Shown: positions 23,877 to 33,471, counted from the first letter of the stretch. The stretch: 64,000 bases of DNA from Anaerolineaceae bacterium UBA4890 (GCA_002399085.1 DHCY01000044.1:1-64000), one strand, 5' to 3'. The notes: a model not told the origin generated them from the letters alone. A program made the numbers and translations.

Positions 23877-25685
23877 TTATTGTTCTGATGCATACTGGTC
23901 TGCCTGGGCAAGATACATGCTGCGATATAGCCCTTCGTGCTCCATCAGCGCTTCATGGCTGCCTTCGGCAAGCAGTTTCCCACCGTCCAAAACAAATATG
24001 CGGTCTGCATGGCGTGTGCTCGAAAGGCGGTGAGAGATGAAAATCGCCGTATGATTTTGCGAGATATTCAGCATTTGGCTGAAAACCTGCTCTTCTTTGC
24101 GGGGGTCCAGGGCTGATGTTGGCTCGTCCATGATTATCAGGCGTCCATCATGATACACAGCCCGGGCGATAGCGAGTTTTTGTTCCTGCCCCCCGGAAGG
24201 TACGGCACCTTCCTCCGAAAGCAGACGTGTCATGGGCGTATGGATGCCATAAGGCAAAGCCTGAGCCCAATTCAGCATATCACTTTTTCCTAAAGCTTCT
24301 TCTATTCGCGCTAATTCATCATCGCTAATCTGGTCGCTTTTTTTGCACCCAAGGTTTTCAGAAAGCAGCAGCGGCAACAGTTGAAAATCCTGAAATATAA
24401 CTGAGAGAATTGCATAAAATTGTTCCAGGGGAAAGTCCCAAATGTCGGTGCCGTTAATCAGAATTCTCCCGCTTTTTGGTTTATAGAGCCGGCAAAGCAA
24501 TTTAACCAGCGTGCTCTTACCTGCCCCGTTTCGTCCAACCAGGGCAACGGTCTCGCCGGGCTGAATGGCAAATGTAAGGTGCTCTAAGACCAATTCATCG
24601 CTGGTGGGGTATCTGAACGAGACATCCTGAACCTGGACAGATAGCTTGCCTTCGTTAATCTCAGAAAGCACTTTCTCAACTTCAACATTTTGTTGGTTCA
24701 CAACAGGTGTCTCTTCCATACCATCACGGTCTGGTAGCCGCAAGAAGTCAACAAAGAATGCCAGTTCAAGGTTGATGGTTGTGATAACCCGGATCTGGTC
24801 AAACAACACGGAAACAGCACTGCCAAGTTGCCGCGACGCACCATAGAGCATGGTGAAGTTGCCTACGCTCAACTGACGAAACAGCAAGTTTATCCCCAGA
24901 ATGATGAAAACGAGTCCGGTCTGAATTTCTACCAATACCCTGATCAGGCCGTTTAAGGTGCCACTGCGAGTGAAATAGTCATGATTAATGCGGAGAATAC
25001 TATCCATATTTTTTTTGGCGCGGCTCATCAATAAGTCCACGCCAACGAAAAGGCGCAGGTCTTTCGCATAGCGATAATCCACCGCTAACTCCAAAAAATA
25101 ACGAAAAGCTCGGTTTTCAGATGCGCTGCGAGCCGAATTATCCAACTCCAGCACCTGTAATCTTTTCAATAGCGGAATTGTGAGCAGACTTATGCCGAGC
25201 ACAAGAATAACCAACCACCAGCGCCAGCTAATCATCAGGATGGCAGTGCTGGTAATGGTGACAATCGCCCCACCCGTGCTGACCAAGCTGGGGCTAAGTT
25301 GGTAGAGAAAGTCAAGACTGTTTTTGGCGCGTTCTTTCATATCCAGCACAGATTTGGATTCGCTGAGGTGATATTCAATATTTAGAGTCTTGTTCGCCAG
25401 AAGAATCCTTAAACTTTGATTCAACTCTTCTGCTAACAGTGTAAAGCGACCTTCGGCAAGGTTCCCAAGCAGCGCGGTGAAGAGCGCGCCAAGACACAAA
25501 AAAGCAACATAGCCAAACAGATATTGTGGGCGTTGAAGCCCCAGCAATTCGTCCAAAATAAATTTTGGCATAATCACGTAGAAAACCGGACGAACGCCGC
25601 TCACCAGCGATACCAAACTCAGCCAGAAGAGCAGGGAGGTTGAGCTGCGTTTTGAAAATTTTAGTATCGTAATGATATTACGCAT
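23877..25685 (-). CDS. ABC exporter half-transporter (permease-ATPase fusion), second of a pair
   Basis: A 602-residue type IV ABC transporter: six-helix membrane domain (about 1-310) and ATPase domain (about 350-590). Walker A is GRNGAGKST, the signature is PSGGQEQK and Walker B is LIIMDEPTSALD. The start at 25685 is chosen because ATGCGTAA overlaps the upstream gene's stop by 8 bp. The two genes are similar in layout and probably form a heterodimer, but the substrate cannot be deduced. The signature SGGQ lacks the leading L found in the partner (LSGGE). Confidence 0.9.
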   Translation of the reverse strand: MRNIITILKFSKRSSTSLLFWLSLVSLVSGVRPVFYVIMPKFILDELLGLQRPQYLFGYVAFLCLGALFTALLGNLAEGRFTLLAEELNQSLRILLANKTLNIEYHLSESKSVLDMKERAKNSLDFLYQLSPSLVSTGGAIVTITSTAILMISWRWWLVILVLGISLLTIPLLKRLQVLELDNSARSASENRAFRYFLELAVDYRYAKDLRLFVGVDLLMSRAKKNMDSILRINHDYFTRSGTLNGLIRVLVEIQTGLVFIILGINLLFRQLSVGNFTMLYGASRQLGSAVSVLFDQIRVITTINLELAFFVDFLRLPDRDGMEETPVVNQQNVEVEKVLSEINEGKLSVQVQDVSFRYPTSDELVLEHLTFAIQPGETVALVGRNGAGKSTLVKLLCRLYKPKSGRILINGTDIWDFPLEQFYAILSVIFQDFQLLPLLLSENLGCKKSDQISDDELARIEEALGKSDMLNWAQALPYGIHTPMTRLLSEEGAVPSGGQEQKLAIARAVYHDGRLIIMDEPTSALDPRKEEQVFSQMLNISQNHTAIFISHRLSSTRHADRIFVLDGGKLLAEGSHEALMEHEGLYRSMYLAQADQYASEQ

Positions 25686-27501
25686 GCTCTGTCTCCAACC
25701 CTGTGTTTGTGTTGATACTAAAAAGGCTGCCTTGTCGGTAGTTTCTGGCTTGAACCTCAAACAATTGCTGGTATTCTCCTTGCAGGGCAATCAACTCGTT
25801 GTGGCTGCCCATTTCCACAATTTTGCCATCCTTCAGGAAGGCAATCCTGTCGCAAAAGCGGGTACTTGCCAGCCGATGTGATACGAAAACACTGGTTTTG
25901 CCTTCGGTGAAGCTAGCGAAGCGCTCATACAATTCTTTTTCTGCCAGGGCATCCAAAGCAGCGGTCGGCTCATCAAGGAGAAGAAACCGCGCCTCGTTTT
26001 TATACAACGCCCGTGCAAGAAAGAGCTTTTGCTTTTCGCCACCCGAGAGCTCAATGCCCTCGTCGTCCAAAATGCGCAGCAGCGTTGTTTCATCTTTTTT
26101 TGGAGCCTGTTCTGCTATGGCTTGCAGGCCTGACTGTGCCATTGCAATCTGATAGGCAAGAACATTCGTTTGAAGCCCCATTGTTACGTTTTCTTTAATT
26201 GAAAACGGAAAGGTGATCGCATCTTGAAAGACAACACTCAAGAGGCTGAAATATTGTTCCTCAGGATAGTCCCAGATATCAATGCCGTTCATTAAGATAT
26301 GTCCACTGGTGGGGCGATATAACCGGCAAAGCAGCTTAATCAGCGTGCTTTTACCGGCAGCATTTTCACCGACGAGCGCTAACTTCTCCCCTGAATGAAT
26401 TGTGAGGCTCAAGCCGGATAAAGCGTTTTTTTCGCTGTTTGGATAGATAAACTCGAGATCCTCAATGCTGATTTCAGCAGCGCCTTCAAACCGCTGTGCG
26501 GTTTTTGCCGTTGTGCTTTCAACATTAATTTGGTTATAAACCTCTTCCATAAACTTGAGGTAGGTGGAAAAACGAACGCTTTCCAGTTGGATGGTAACCA
26601 GGTTTTGTACCAGGCTTTGCATCAGAACCATGAAAGAGAGCAGGCTGCCAGTATAGAGCACAAATAATGCGGCGTCTATCTTTCCGTTTACGAACTGGTA
26701 GGCAAGCCAGCCAAAGATTACCAGGTCTCGAAGTAGCTCAACGAACGCCAGAACCGTGTTCATCTTTATTCGGTGTTCCACCAGCGTTCGCATGATGCCC
26801 ACAATTTTATCGGCGAAATCTCGCAAATAGCTTTCCACAACATTCCATGCACTGTAAAGTAGGATGTCTTTCTTGCGAAGCGGATCGTGCGCGACTGCAG
26901 TCAGACTATCACTCTGTCGAAAGGTTGGCATTGCGGCTTTGAAAGTGCTTTCCTCAAGGACAGCGTGTTTCTTGTAAGCTAGAAAATTGGAGATCAACAA
27001 CGTCAAAACCAGCAAAAACATCCAGGGAGAAACCGCGCTCAGAACACCAATAAAACCAAGAACAGCCAGAATTTCTCCAAACAAGGGAAGCAGAGTAAGC
27101 ATAATTCCGCCGGCACCCTGATGAGGGCTTGAGACTGAATTGCGGGAAAACTCAATACGATCCAGCGTTTCAGGGTAAAGCGTGTTTTGGTAGGGCATGC
27201 GCAGACTGGCTTCGGTCAGATCGCGGATGAGGTGATAGCGTACAGTATTCATCCGCATCCTGTAGTTCCCTTTCAACCACTCAGTAATAAAACCAAATAA
27301 TGCCGCGCAAACAGCAGCTGAACCGATTAGAAGGATCAGTTGGCTAATCTGCCAGTCCTGGTAATGATGCAGAATCAGCACAGGGACAAAAACCCAAATA
27401 AATGGATAGAGCGCTGCACTGATGGCATTCAGTGTCAACATCCAGAGCATCTTGGGGTCGTATTGACGAATCTTTTTGAACAGGAAACGAAGTACTTTCA
27501 A
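25678..27501 (-). CDS. ABC exporter half-transporter (permease-ATPase fusion), first of a pair
   Basis: A 607-residue ABC exporter with an N-terminal six-helix domain and a C-terminal ATPase. Walker A is GENAAGKST, the signature is LSGGEKQK, Walker B is FLLLDEPTAALD and the switch histidine follows in VFVSHRLAST. A TTG at 27501 is the first start in frame; the ribosome site is weak, and the next ATG is at residue 18. The next gene overlaps by 8 bp, so the subunits are cotranslated and probably heterodimerise. Drug, lipid or peptide export are all possible. Confidence 0.9.
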   Translation of the reverse strand: MKVLRFLFKKIRQYDPKMLWMLTLNAISAALYPFIWVFVPVLILHHYQDWQISQLILLIGSAAVCAALFGFITEWLKGNYRMRMNTVRYHLIRDLTEASLRMPYQNTLYPETLDRIEFSRNSVSSPHQGAGGIMLTLLPLFGEILAVLGFIGVLSAVSPWMFLLVLTLLISNFLAYKKHAVLEESTFKAAMPTFRQSDSLTAVAHDPLRKKDILLYSAWNVVESYLRDFADKIVGIMRTLVEHRIKMNTVLAFVELLRDLVIFGWLAYQFVNGKIDAALFVLYTGSLLSFMVLMQSLVQNLVTIQLESVRFSTYLKFMEEVYNQINVESTTAKTAQRFEGAAEISIEDLEFIYPNSEKNALSGLSLTIHSGEKLALVGENAAGKSTLIKLLCRLYRPTSGHILMNGIDIWDYPEEQYFSLLSVVFQDAITFPFSIKENVTMGLQTNVLAYQIAMAQSGLQAIAEQAPKKDETTLLRILDDEGIELSGGEKQKLFLARALYKNEARFLLLDEPTAALDALAEKELYERFASFTEGKTSVFVSHRLASTRFCDRIAFLKDGKIVEMGSHNELIALQGEYQQLFEVQARNYRQGSLFSINTNTGLETEHA

Positions 27502-27612
27502 AAGCTATTTTCTCTCTTGTCCTTCAAAGGATGGAAGGCGGCAGGGTTCTAAACCTTTCCGCCCAGAATGGTAACAATAAAGTCAATCAAATATATGATC
27601 TATGGGTTTTGA

Positions 27613-28347
27613 TTAATCTTCCATCGTCACCAAGGTGCCAACGGGGTCGCCGTGGATGGCAGCCAGGAGGGCTCCGGGCTCCCAAAGGTTGAGAACCAAA
27701 ATTGGCATATCGTTATCCATGCACAGCGAGATAGCCGTGCTGTCCATAACGTTGAGGCGCTGACTGATGGCTTCGAGGTGGGTGAGATGGTTATAGCGAA
27801 CCGCGTCGGGGTAAATTTTTGGATCACGATCGTAAATACCGTCGACCTTGGTGGCTTTGATGACCACATCGGCGCCGATCTCGGTGGCACGCAGGGCGGC
27901 CGCTGTATCGGTAGAGAAATAGGGGTTGCCCGTTCCCCCGCCAAAGATTACCACGCGCCTTTTTTCGAGGTGGCGGATGGCGCGCCGGCGGATGTAGGGT
28001 TCGGCAACAGTGCGCATTTCGATGGCGGACATCACGCGGGTGGTCACATCGATTTTCTCGAGGGCATCCATCAGCGCCAGGGCGTTGATCATCGTCGCCA
28101 GCATGCCCATATAGTCGGCAGTGGCTCTATCCATGCCGGTGTTTTCGCCGGTGGCACCGCGCCAAATATTGCCGGCGCCAATCACGATTGCCACATCCAC
28201 ACCTGTTTCATAGACACTCTTCACAAGTTGGGCGATATGGCTTGCTTGTGCGGGGGCGATGCCAAAACCGCCCGGTTCAGCCAGGGCTTCACCCGATAAT
28301 TTCAACAGAATACGATTGTATTTGTTAACCAATTTTTCTTCACTCAT
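27613..28347 (-). CDS. pyrH: UMP kinase
   Basis: A 244-residue amino-acid-kinase-fold UMP kinase, which phosphorylates UMP to UDP in pyrimidine nucleotide synthesis. The motifs LKLSGEAL, GAGNIWRG and the ATADYMGMLATMINALAL segment are characteristic. The ATG at 28347 has GGAGG upstream. It follows rpsB and tsf in the common bacterial order rpsB-tsf-pyrH, with a hairpin terminator between tsf and pyrH. A frr gene, often next in this cluster, is not here; ABC transporter genes follow. Confidence 0.97.
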   Translation of the reverse strand: MSEEKLVNKYNRILLKLSGEALAEPGGFGIAPAQASHIAQLVKSVYETGVDVAIVIGAGNIWRGATGENTGMDRATADYMGMLATMINALALMDALEKIDVTTRVMSAIEMRTVAEPYIRRRAIRHLEKRRVVIFGGGTGNPYFSTDTAAALRATEIGADVVIKATKVDGIYDRDPKIYPDAVRYNHLTHLEAISQRLNVMDSTAISLCMDNDMPILVLNLWEPGALLAAIHGDPVGTLVTMED

Positions 28348-28375
28348 GGTTCCTCCGATTTTCTATAAAGTTGCA

Positions 28376-28405
28376 AAAAGAGAGCCAACTTTTGGTTGGC
28401 TCTTG
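28376..28405 (-). terminator. Terminator or attenuator between tsf and pyrH
   Basis: AGAGCCAAC pairs with GTTGGCTCT, and on the minus strand the stem runs into CTTTTTGC. It would reduce readthrough from tsf into pyrH. Confidence 0.7.
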
Positions 28406-28410
28406 AATAG

Positions 28411-29040
28411 TTAGGCTGCTTCCTCTTCATCGGTAGGGACCGGGGTGGTTTCACCCAACGCCCAGCGCACAAAGCGGCGGATGACGATGCGCTCGCCCAA
28501 TGCTGCAACTTTGTCGTTGATCATATCGGCGATGGTTTTGCTTTCATCGCGAATGTATTTTTGGTTGAGCAGGACGTTCTCGTCCATGTATTTTTTCATG
28601 AAACCATCCACAATCTTGGGGATGATTGCTTCAGGTTTGCCTTCTTCGCGAACGCGTTGTGTGATGATGGCTTTCTCTTCTTCGATCACTTCCGCAGGAA
28701 CATCGCCTTCAGAGATGTACTTGGGAGCGGCAGCGGCGATCTGCAGGGCAATTTCGTGGGTCAGTTCTTTGAAGGTATCTGATTTGGCAACAAAGTCGGT
28801 CTCAGAGTTGACTTCCACCAGCACCACCATGCGACCTTCAGCGTGAATGTAGACTTCCAGGCGACCTTCGGAGGCTTCACGGTGGGCACGTTTTTGAGCT
28901 TTTTGCAAACCTTTTTCGCGCAATTCTTCAATTGCGGCATCCATATCGCCATCAGTGGCTCGCAGGGCAGAACGACAATCCATGATGCCACAGCCGGTTT
29001 TTTCGCGCAGTTCTTTGATCATATCGATGGTAATTTCCAT
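28411..29040 (-). CDS. tsf: Translation elongation factor Ts
   Basis: A 209-residue nucleotide exchange factor for EF-Tu. It has the N-terminal UBA-like domain with the signature LREKTGCGIMDCRSAL, and the HAEGRMVVLVEVNSETDFV core motif. At 209 residues it is a short form, closer to the Thermus type than to the E. coli protein of about 280, because one subdomain copy is missing. AAAGGA precedes the ATG. It lies 28 bp after rpsB. Confidence 0.97.
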   Translation of the reverse strand: MEITIDMIKELREKTGCGIMDCRSALRATDGDMDAAIEELREKGLQKAQKRAHREASEGRLEVYIHAEGRMVVLVEVNSETDFVAKSDTFKELTHEIALQIAAAAPKYISEGDVPAEVIEEEKAIITQRVREEGKPEAIIPKIVDGFMKKYMDENVLLNQKYIRDESKTIADMINDKVAALGERIVIRRFVRWALGETTPVPTDEEEAA

Positions 29041-29068
29041 AGTTTGTCCTTTCGACTGGTTTTGTTGA

Positions 29069-29941
29069 TTATTCTTTGTCAGCTTCGTCAGAATCAGCAG
29101 ATTCAGTTACTTCTTCATCTTCGCGCTTTTCGAATACGATCTTGGCGCGGGTGCTTTCGCCCAACAAATCTTCATCGTCCAGTTCCTCTTCCTCTTCGAT
29201 CTTGCGGGAGATTTCGGAACGGGTCGGGATGATTTCTTCCTCAATTTCTTCGTCTTTGCGCATCATCTTGCCTTCGATCACGGCATCAGCCATGTGTCCA
29301 ATGAGCAGTTTGATAGCGCGAATGGCATCATCATTGGAGGGGATGACGTAGTCGATGTCTGAGGGGTTGCAGTTGGTGTCAACCATGGCGATGACAGGGA
29401 TCTCTTTTGAGACTGCTTCGCGTACAGCCGTGTCTTCGCGTTCAACGTCGACAACGAAGAGCAGGTCGGGCAGTGTCTTCATGTTACGCAGACCGCTTAG
29501 ACGGGTCTGAAGGCGGTTGATTTCTCGCTGGAGCAGGAGACCTTCTTTTTTGGTCAGACGATTGACTTCACCAGTCTCGAACAATTTTTCGAGGCGGGTC
29601 AGTTCAACGATACGCTGTTGAATGGTGACCCAGTTGGTCAGGGTGCCGCCCAGCCAGCGCTGGTTGACATAGGGCATGCCGCAGCGTTCTGCTTCAGCCT
29701 GGATGGTTTCCTGTGCCTGGCGCTTGGTGCCAACGAACAGGATTGTACCGCCATCGGCAACTGTGTCGCGAACTACTTTGTAGGCATCATCGAGCAGTCT
29801 AACAGTTTGCTGCAGGTCGATAATATGGATACCGTTGCGCTCAGTGAAGATGTATGGGCGCATCTTGGGATTCCACTTGTTGGTTCTGTGCCCAAAATGG
29901 ACACCACTCTCTAGGAGAGCTTTCATAGATACATTTGGCAT
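29069..29941 (-). CDS. rpsB: 30S ribosomal protein S2
   Basis: A 290-residue S2 protein of the small ribosomal subunit. The N terminus (SMKALLESGVHFGHRTNKWNP) and the later LLFVVDVERE and PVIAMVDTNCNP motifs are typical. It is longer than usual because of a strongly acidic C-terminal tail of about 55 residues, rich in Glu and Asp. A strong AAAGGAG site precedes the ATG. The leader of about 120 nt is predicted to be structured and may carry S2 autoregulation. Confidence 0.97.
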   Translation of the reverse strand: MPNVSMKALLESGVHFGHRTNKWNPKMRPYIFTERNGIHIIDLQQTVRLLDDAYKVVRDTVADGGTILFVGTKRQAQETIQAEAERCGMPYVNQRWLGGTLTNWVTIQQRIVELTRLEKLFETGEVNRLTKKEGLLLQREINRLQTRLSGLRNMKTLPDLLFVVDVEREDTAVREAVSKEIPVIAMVDTNCNPSDIDYVIPSNDDAIRAIKLLIGHMADAVIEGKMMRKDEEIEEEIIPTRSEISRKIEEEEELDDEDLLGESTRAKIVFEKREDEEVTESADSDEADKE

Positions 29942-29954
29942 GATAACTCCTTTG

Positions 29955-30072
29955 CGTTATGCCTCCGCCTGGTTTTGCGAACCTCCTCACCCTTGATAGG
30001 GCACGCAGGAGGGTCTGACCCAAGGCGTGTGTAATAGTGTCTCTGGAGTATTCCAGAGCGGTGAATAGTATA
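29955..30072 (-). promoter_or_regulatory. rpsB promoter and structured leader
   Basis: On the minus strand an extended -10, TGATATACT (TATACT at 30072-30067), lacks a good -35. Transcription would begin near 30060 and the leader immediately contains the hairpin CTCTGGA...TCCAGAG. A second fold follows with CCTCC/GGAGG enclosing GCCCT/AGGGT. The size and position fit a ribosomal-protein leader that binds S2, but no known Rfam class was recognised. Confidence 0.5.
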
Positions 30073-30151
30073 TCATGAATTTAGTGATTGCACAGAGGAA
30101 ACAGGAGCAAATTTTGTCGTCTTAGGCAGAGCGATGTGAAGTGTTTCGCAT

Positions 30152-30183
30152 GAATCCGGAGGGAATCCTCCCGATTCTTTTTT
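30152..30183 (+). terminator. Orphan terminator-like hairpin on the plus strand
   Basis: GAATC and CGGAGG pair with CCTCC and GATTC, followed by six T residues (30178-30183) on the plus strand. No plus-strand gene precedes it. It lies between the convergently oriented leader of rpsB and the end of the dynamin-like gene, where both neighbours are on the minus strand. Confidence 0.45.
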
Positions 30184-30246
30184 ATTCAGCTACAACCGTA
30201 AACGGACAGTTTCAGACCCGTTTGACTGACTCACTCCGTAAGGAGC

Positions 30247-31998
30247 TCAATTCATAACCAAACCAGTGATTTCATTGCCGAGGGTGCTCAACTTTTCCCG
30301 TATTTCCTGCAGGGTGGCACGGTTTACCTGGAGCCGGGATTGTTCGTTTTTGACATAGTCAACATAAGGAGCGATATTTTCCTGCAGTCTTTCCACTGCA
30401 CTATCGGCTTCCTTGTTGAAAGTATTCGAGAGGGTTTCGTTTAGCGTTGAGCGCAGTTCTGCCATCTTGGTTTTGAATTCTTCCTTGGCTTGCTTGCGCT
30501 TATAGGGGATCACGAAAAGCCCCAGGACTGCCAGCGTACCTGCGGTTACAATACCGGTCACATCCAGTGCCTTGGTGGTCAGAACCGTGGCAACCATGGC
30601 GCCAACGCCCAGTGCCCCGATGCCAAAAAGAGCTGTTTGGGCAACCGATTCCTGCACATAGTCGCCAAGCTGCTCCGCTTCTTGCTTGCGGTCATAGCGG
30701 TTGACGATCAGCTTGATGGTCTGACTGACGCCATCAATCAATTCCTGTCGGCGGGCGGATTGGGGGGATTTGCTCGCCGGCAGCTCGCGTTGACTTTGCG
30801 ACTGACGCCGATCTAAAGCCCCTGCCACTTGGTACCAGGTGTTCAGGTCTTTATCGACCATCCAGTCGATCATCCCGCGCACCTTCTTATCAATCGTGCC
30901 GGCAACATCTCCCTGCACTTCTTCCTGGAATTGCGCCTTGATCTTGTCGGTCTTGGCAAGATTGAAGATGTTGGTCAGCTTCATGGTGCGGTCAAAAAAG
31001 TCATGCCCGCGGTTTTCGAAATTGATCAGGATATTTTCCACCTCTGCCAGGCGGGGAGGGATTTCTTCGCGTAAGGTCTTATCGTATTCAGCAATCGTAC
31101 TTTCGAGATCAGCTGTCAGGGCAGCATCCTGCTCCATGTCGGCAAGTTGCAGCTCAACCGACGCTGAGGCAGTTTGCTCCAGGTGCGATGCGACACCGAT
31201 CGGGTTGCGCAGCTTGAGCTCCAGGCGCGCTTTATCGTCCAATGTTTCGGTGATGAAGCGTTCCAGCTCCTCGATACCGCTTACCTGGCGCAAACGAGCG
31301 GCTTCAGCAGGCTCAGTGGTTTGATTGGCTTTCTGGGCTAAGCGGGCAGATACCAAGAAAATTTCGGGCTTGTAACCCAAGATCAACCCGGCATTACTGC
31401 TCACAAACTCGCGCACCTGCTCCAGCGCTTCTTCGCCATCCAAAATGTCAGATTTGTTGACCACCAGCGTGACCTTTTTGCCCCAGGCGAGGATATTTTC
31501 CAAAAACACCCTTTCGCTCTGTGTCATCGGTCGGTCAGCAGAAGTGACAAACAACACCAGGTCAGAACGGGGCACGTAATCGCTGGTGAGCCGCTCGTGC
31601 TGGCGGTTGATGGCGTTGGTGCCAGGTGAATCGACCATGTTGAGCTCTTTAAGCAGCGGCAGCGGGTGGGTAACAATCGAAAAGCCGTCGTCAATTACGG
31701 TCTGCGTAAAAGTCTCTCCCCAACGCAAGAGCGTGACCCGAGCCGTAGTGGGGGTGACGCCTTCTTCTAGAACACGCTCGCCCAGCAGGGCGTTGATGAG
31801 CGCGCTTTTGCCGGCGTTGAATTCGCCTGCCGCCACGATCAGAAACAGCTCATCCAGCTGGTCGATGGCGCTGCGCAGTTTGGCAAGGGCATCACCAGGC
31901 AGAGAGAAAGAACTGAGAGTTGTAAGCGCCTTGTTCAGACTGCTTTTTTCTTTTTGCAGGAATAATAATTCGTCGGTAGAGAGGAAGCCTTCACGCAT
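30247..31998 (-). CDS. Dynamin-like GTPase
   Basis: A 583-residue bacterial dynamin-family protein. The GTPase domain has G1 GEFNAGKS (residues 58-65), G2 threonines in TPTTAR, G3 DSPGTN and G4 NKSD. A long helical stalk follows, then two hydrophobic segments around residues 455-500 that probably insert into the membrane, and a C-terminal coiled coil. Bacterial dynamins remodel or protect membranes; the specific role is unknown. The start at 31998 has AAAGGA upstream. The nearest upstream neighbour is a Nudix gene on the same strand. Confidence 0.88.
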   Translation of the reverse strand: MREGFLSTDELLFLQKEKSSLNKALTTLSSFSLPGDALAKLRSAIDQLDELFLIVAAGEFNAGKSALINALLGERVLEEGVTPTTARVTLLRWGETFTQTVIDDGFSIVTHPLPLLKELNMVDSPGTNAINRQHERLTSDYVPRSDLVLFVTSADRPMTQSERVFLENILAWGKKVTLVVNKSDILDGEEALEQVREFVSSNAGLILGYKPEIFLVSARLAQKANQTTEPAEAARLRQVSGIEELERFITETLDDKARLELKLRNPIGVASHLEQTASASVELQLADMEQDAALTADLESTIAEYDKTLREEIPPRLAEVENILINFENRGHDFFDRTMKLTNIFNLAKTDKIKAQFQEEVQGDVAGTIDKKVRGMIDWMVDKDLNTWYQVAGALDRRQSQSQRELPASKSPQSARRQELIDGVSQTIKLIVNRYDRKQEAEQLGDYVQESVAQTALFGIGALGVGAMVATVLTTKALDVTGIVTAGTLAVLGLFVIPYKRKQAKEEFKTKMAELRSTLNETLSNTFNKEADSAVERLQENIAPYVDYVKNEQSRLQVNRATLQEIREKLSTLGNEITGLVMN

Positions 31999-32075
31999 GC
32001 TGAATCCTTTCGGGGTGGAAAGACACGCCCGATATTTTCCTCATTATACCGTTATGGACGGGGGAAGAAAAATAG

Positions 32076-32546
32076 TTAATTACATTCGCCCAGGTAAATG
32101 GGAGCATCGTTGTGTTTCAGGTCTGGGAGGATCTTTCGTAAGGCAGTGGGGTAGAAATTGGCTTCGTCGAGTTTGTCCAGCGAAACCCAAACCACTTCTT
32201 TTTGATGCGGGTCGGGGAAGTGCCCGTTTTTCGGCTTGTATGCTTCCACCAATTTGCATTTGAAAAAGAACTCTACCTGATGAATCTCGCGGTCTTCGAG
32301 AGCGTAGTCGTGTTTTTCAGAGAAGTATTCACGGATATGCAGCAGCTTGCCGATTTTAATTTTTGCGCCAATCTCTTCAAAAACCTCGCGCTTGAGCGCC
32401 TGGTGTAGTGTTTCGCCGAATTCCTGACCGCCTCCAGGCAAGACCGTATAGCCGCCCTTGCCATTATCTTTTTGCAGGAGCAGTATTTTGCCATCATCGA
32501 TGATGACAGCTTTGACCGAATTGCGCAGTTTCCTCTTCTTTTTCAT
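32076..32546 (-). CDS. Nudix hydrolase
   Basis: A 156-residue pyrophosphohydrolase. The Nudix box GX5EX7REUXEEXGU is complete at residues 39-61 (REVFEEIG at 53-60). The C-terminal half has an EVVWVSLDKLDEANFYP segment typical of the fold. The substrate is unknown. The N terminus starts with a basic KKKRK stretch. The ribosome site is weak. Confidence 0.9.
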   Translation of the reverse strand: MKKKRKLRNSVKAVIIDDGKILLLQKDNGKGGYTVLPGGGQEFGETLHQALKREVFEEIGAKIKIGKLLHIREYFSEKHDYALEDREIHQVEFFFKCKLVEAYKPKNGHFPDPHQKEVVWVSLDKLDEANFYPTALRKILPDLKHNDAPIYLGECN

Positions 32547-32631
32547 GGTGGTAGGATTTTACCGCACAATCAACCTTAGGACACATCGGCAGTACGGGTG
32601 ATCAACCTGGCATAAGAAAGAAGATAGCAAA

Positions 32632-33465
32632 TTAAAGCACAAAGATATTCTTCATGTCGTCGATCAGACGGGTTTTGGCGCGGTCACAGATTTCTGCCAT
32701 GGGGTCGTCGGGTGGAAAGAGCAGGTGATCAGGGATTCCGGCGAAGTCGCTTCCCCAAAAAGAGCGATCGTTAGGGATAGAGAATTTGGCGACCAAACGG
32801 TTGTTGAAGTCGAGCTCTGATTTGTCAGTGTAATCGCGGGTGATATCCAACGTGCCTGCCTGGAAGCCCTCCTGGAAGTGGGGGCGTTGGGCGAGCGGGG
32901 GGCAAGCGGTGAGCAAATTTACTATGATGAGATCGTGCTCGCTATTGTAGGTGATGCGGTTGCCGGGGTAAGGCAAAGCGAAAACTGCCACAACCCCGCG
33001 TTCTTCCTGGTGGTTAAACTGCGCGAAGCTGGCGGCGGCTTGCAGGCTGCGGGTGAAATCCAGCAGGGGGGTGTCGCAAACCCCGTAATGCTGCAGGATA
33101 CTCCAGGCGATGTGCCTTTTGCGGCGTACATCCTGGCGACCTTCCACTTCAGCGGAATCGAAAACCTCAGCAAGCTGGAGTTCTGCCGTTTCAAGCATAT
33201 CGAAACGCGAATGCACCTCGTGTGCCGTGAGCACGTCTTTGCGGTAGATGGTGGGGTAATAGGTACTGCTGCCGGCTTTATTGAGATAGTCGCGCTCCTG
33301 CCCACGGAAAAAAAGCAGGAAGTCTTTGTTCAGCCAGGCAAGGGCAGTGACTTCACGGACGAGCTCAGGGTAGGTGTCGATTGGATAGGGCGCAACCCTC
33401 CGCACCACGTCGTTCCCAACGTGTTTTGACAAAGCCGGGGAGGGAGTCGGGGTTATGCTGCGCAT
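32632..33465 (-). CDS. FRG-domain protein
   Basis: A protein of about 277 residues containing the FRG domain, named for its FFRGQ motif (FLLFFRGQERDY near residue 50). The conserved HYGVCDTPLLDFTRSLQAAA segment is also present. FRG domains occur in many bacterial proteins, including some encoded in mobile and defence loci, but their activity is not established. The ATG at 33465 is chosen; a TTG two codons earlier (33471) is also possible. No toxin, antitoxin or mobile gene is adjacent. Confidence 0.83.
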   Translation of the reverse strand: MRSITPTPSPALSKHVGNDVVRRVAPYPIDTYPELVREVTALAWLNKDFLLFFRGQERDYLNKAGSSTYYPTIYRKDVLTAHEVHSRFDMLETAELQLAEVFDSAEVEGRQDVRRKRHIAWSILQHYGVCDTPLLDFTRSLQAAASFAQFNHQEERGVVAVFALPYPGNRITYNSEHDLIIVNLLTACPPLAQRPHFQEGFQAGTLDITRDYTDKSELDFNNRLVAKFSIPNDRSFWGSDFAGIPDHLLFPPDDPMAEICDRAKTRLIDDMKNIFVL

Positions 33466-33471
33466 GATCAA

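Noticed and set aside
32632..33465. Toxin-antitoxin or defence locus around the FRG protein
   Set aside because: Neighbours are a Nudix hydrolase and a sugar enzyme; no antitoxin, helicase or mobile gene is adjacent.
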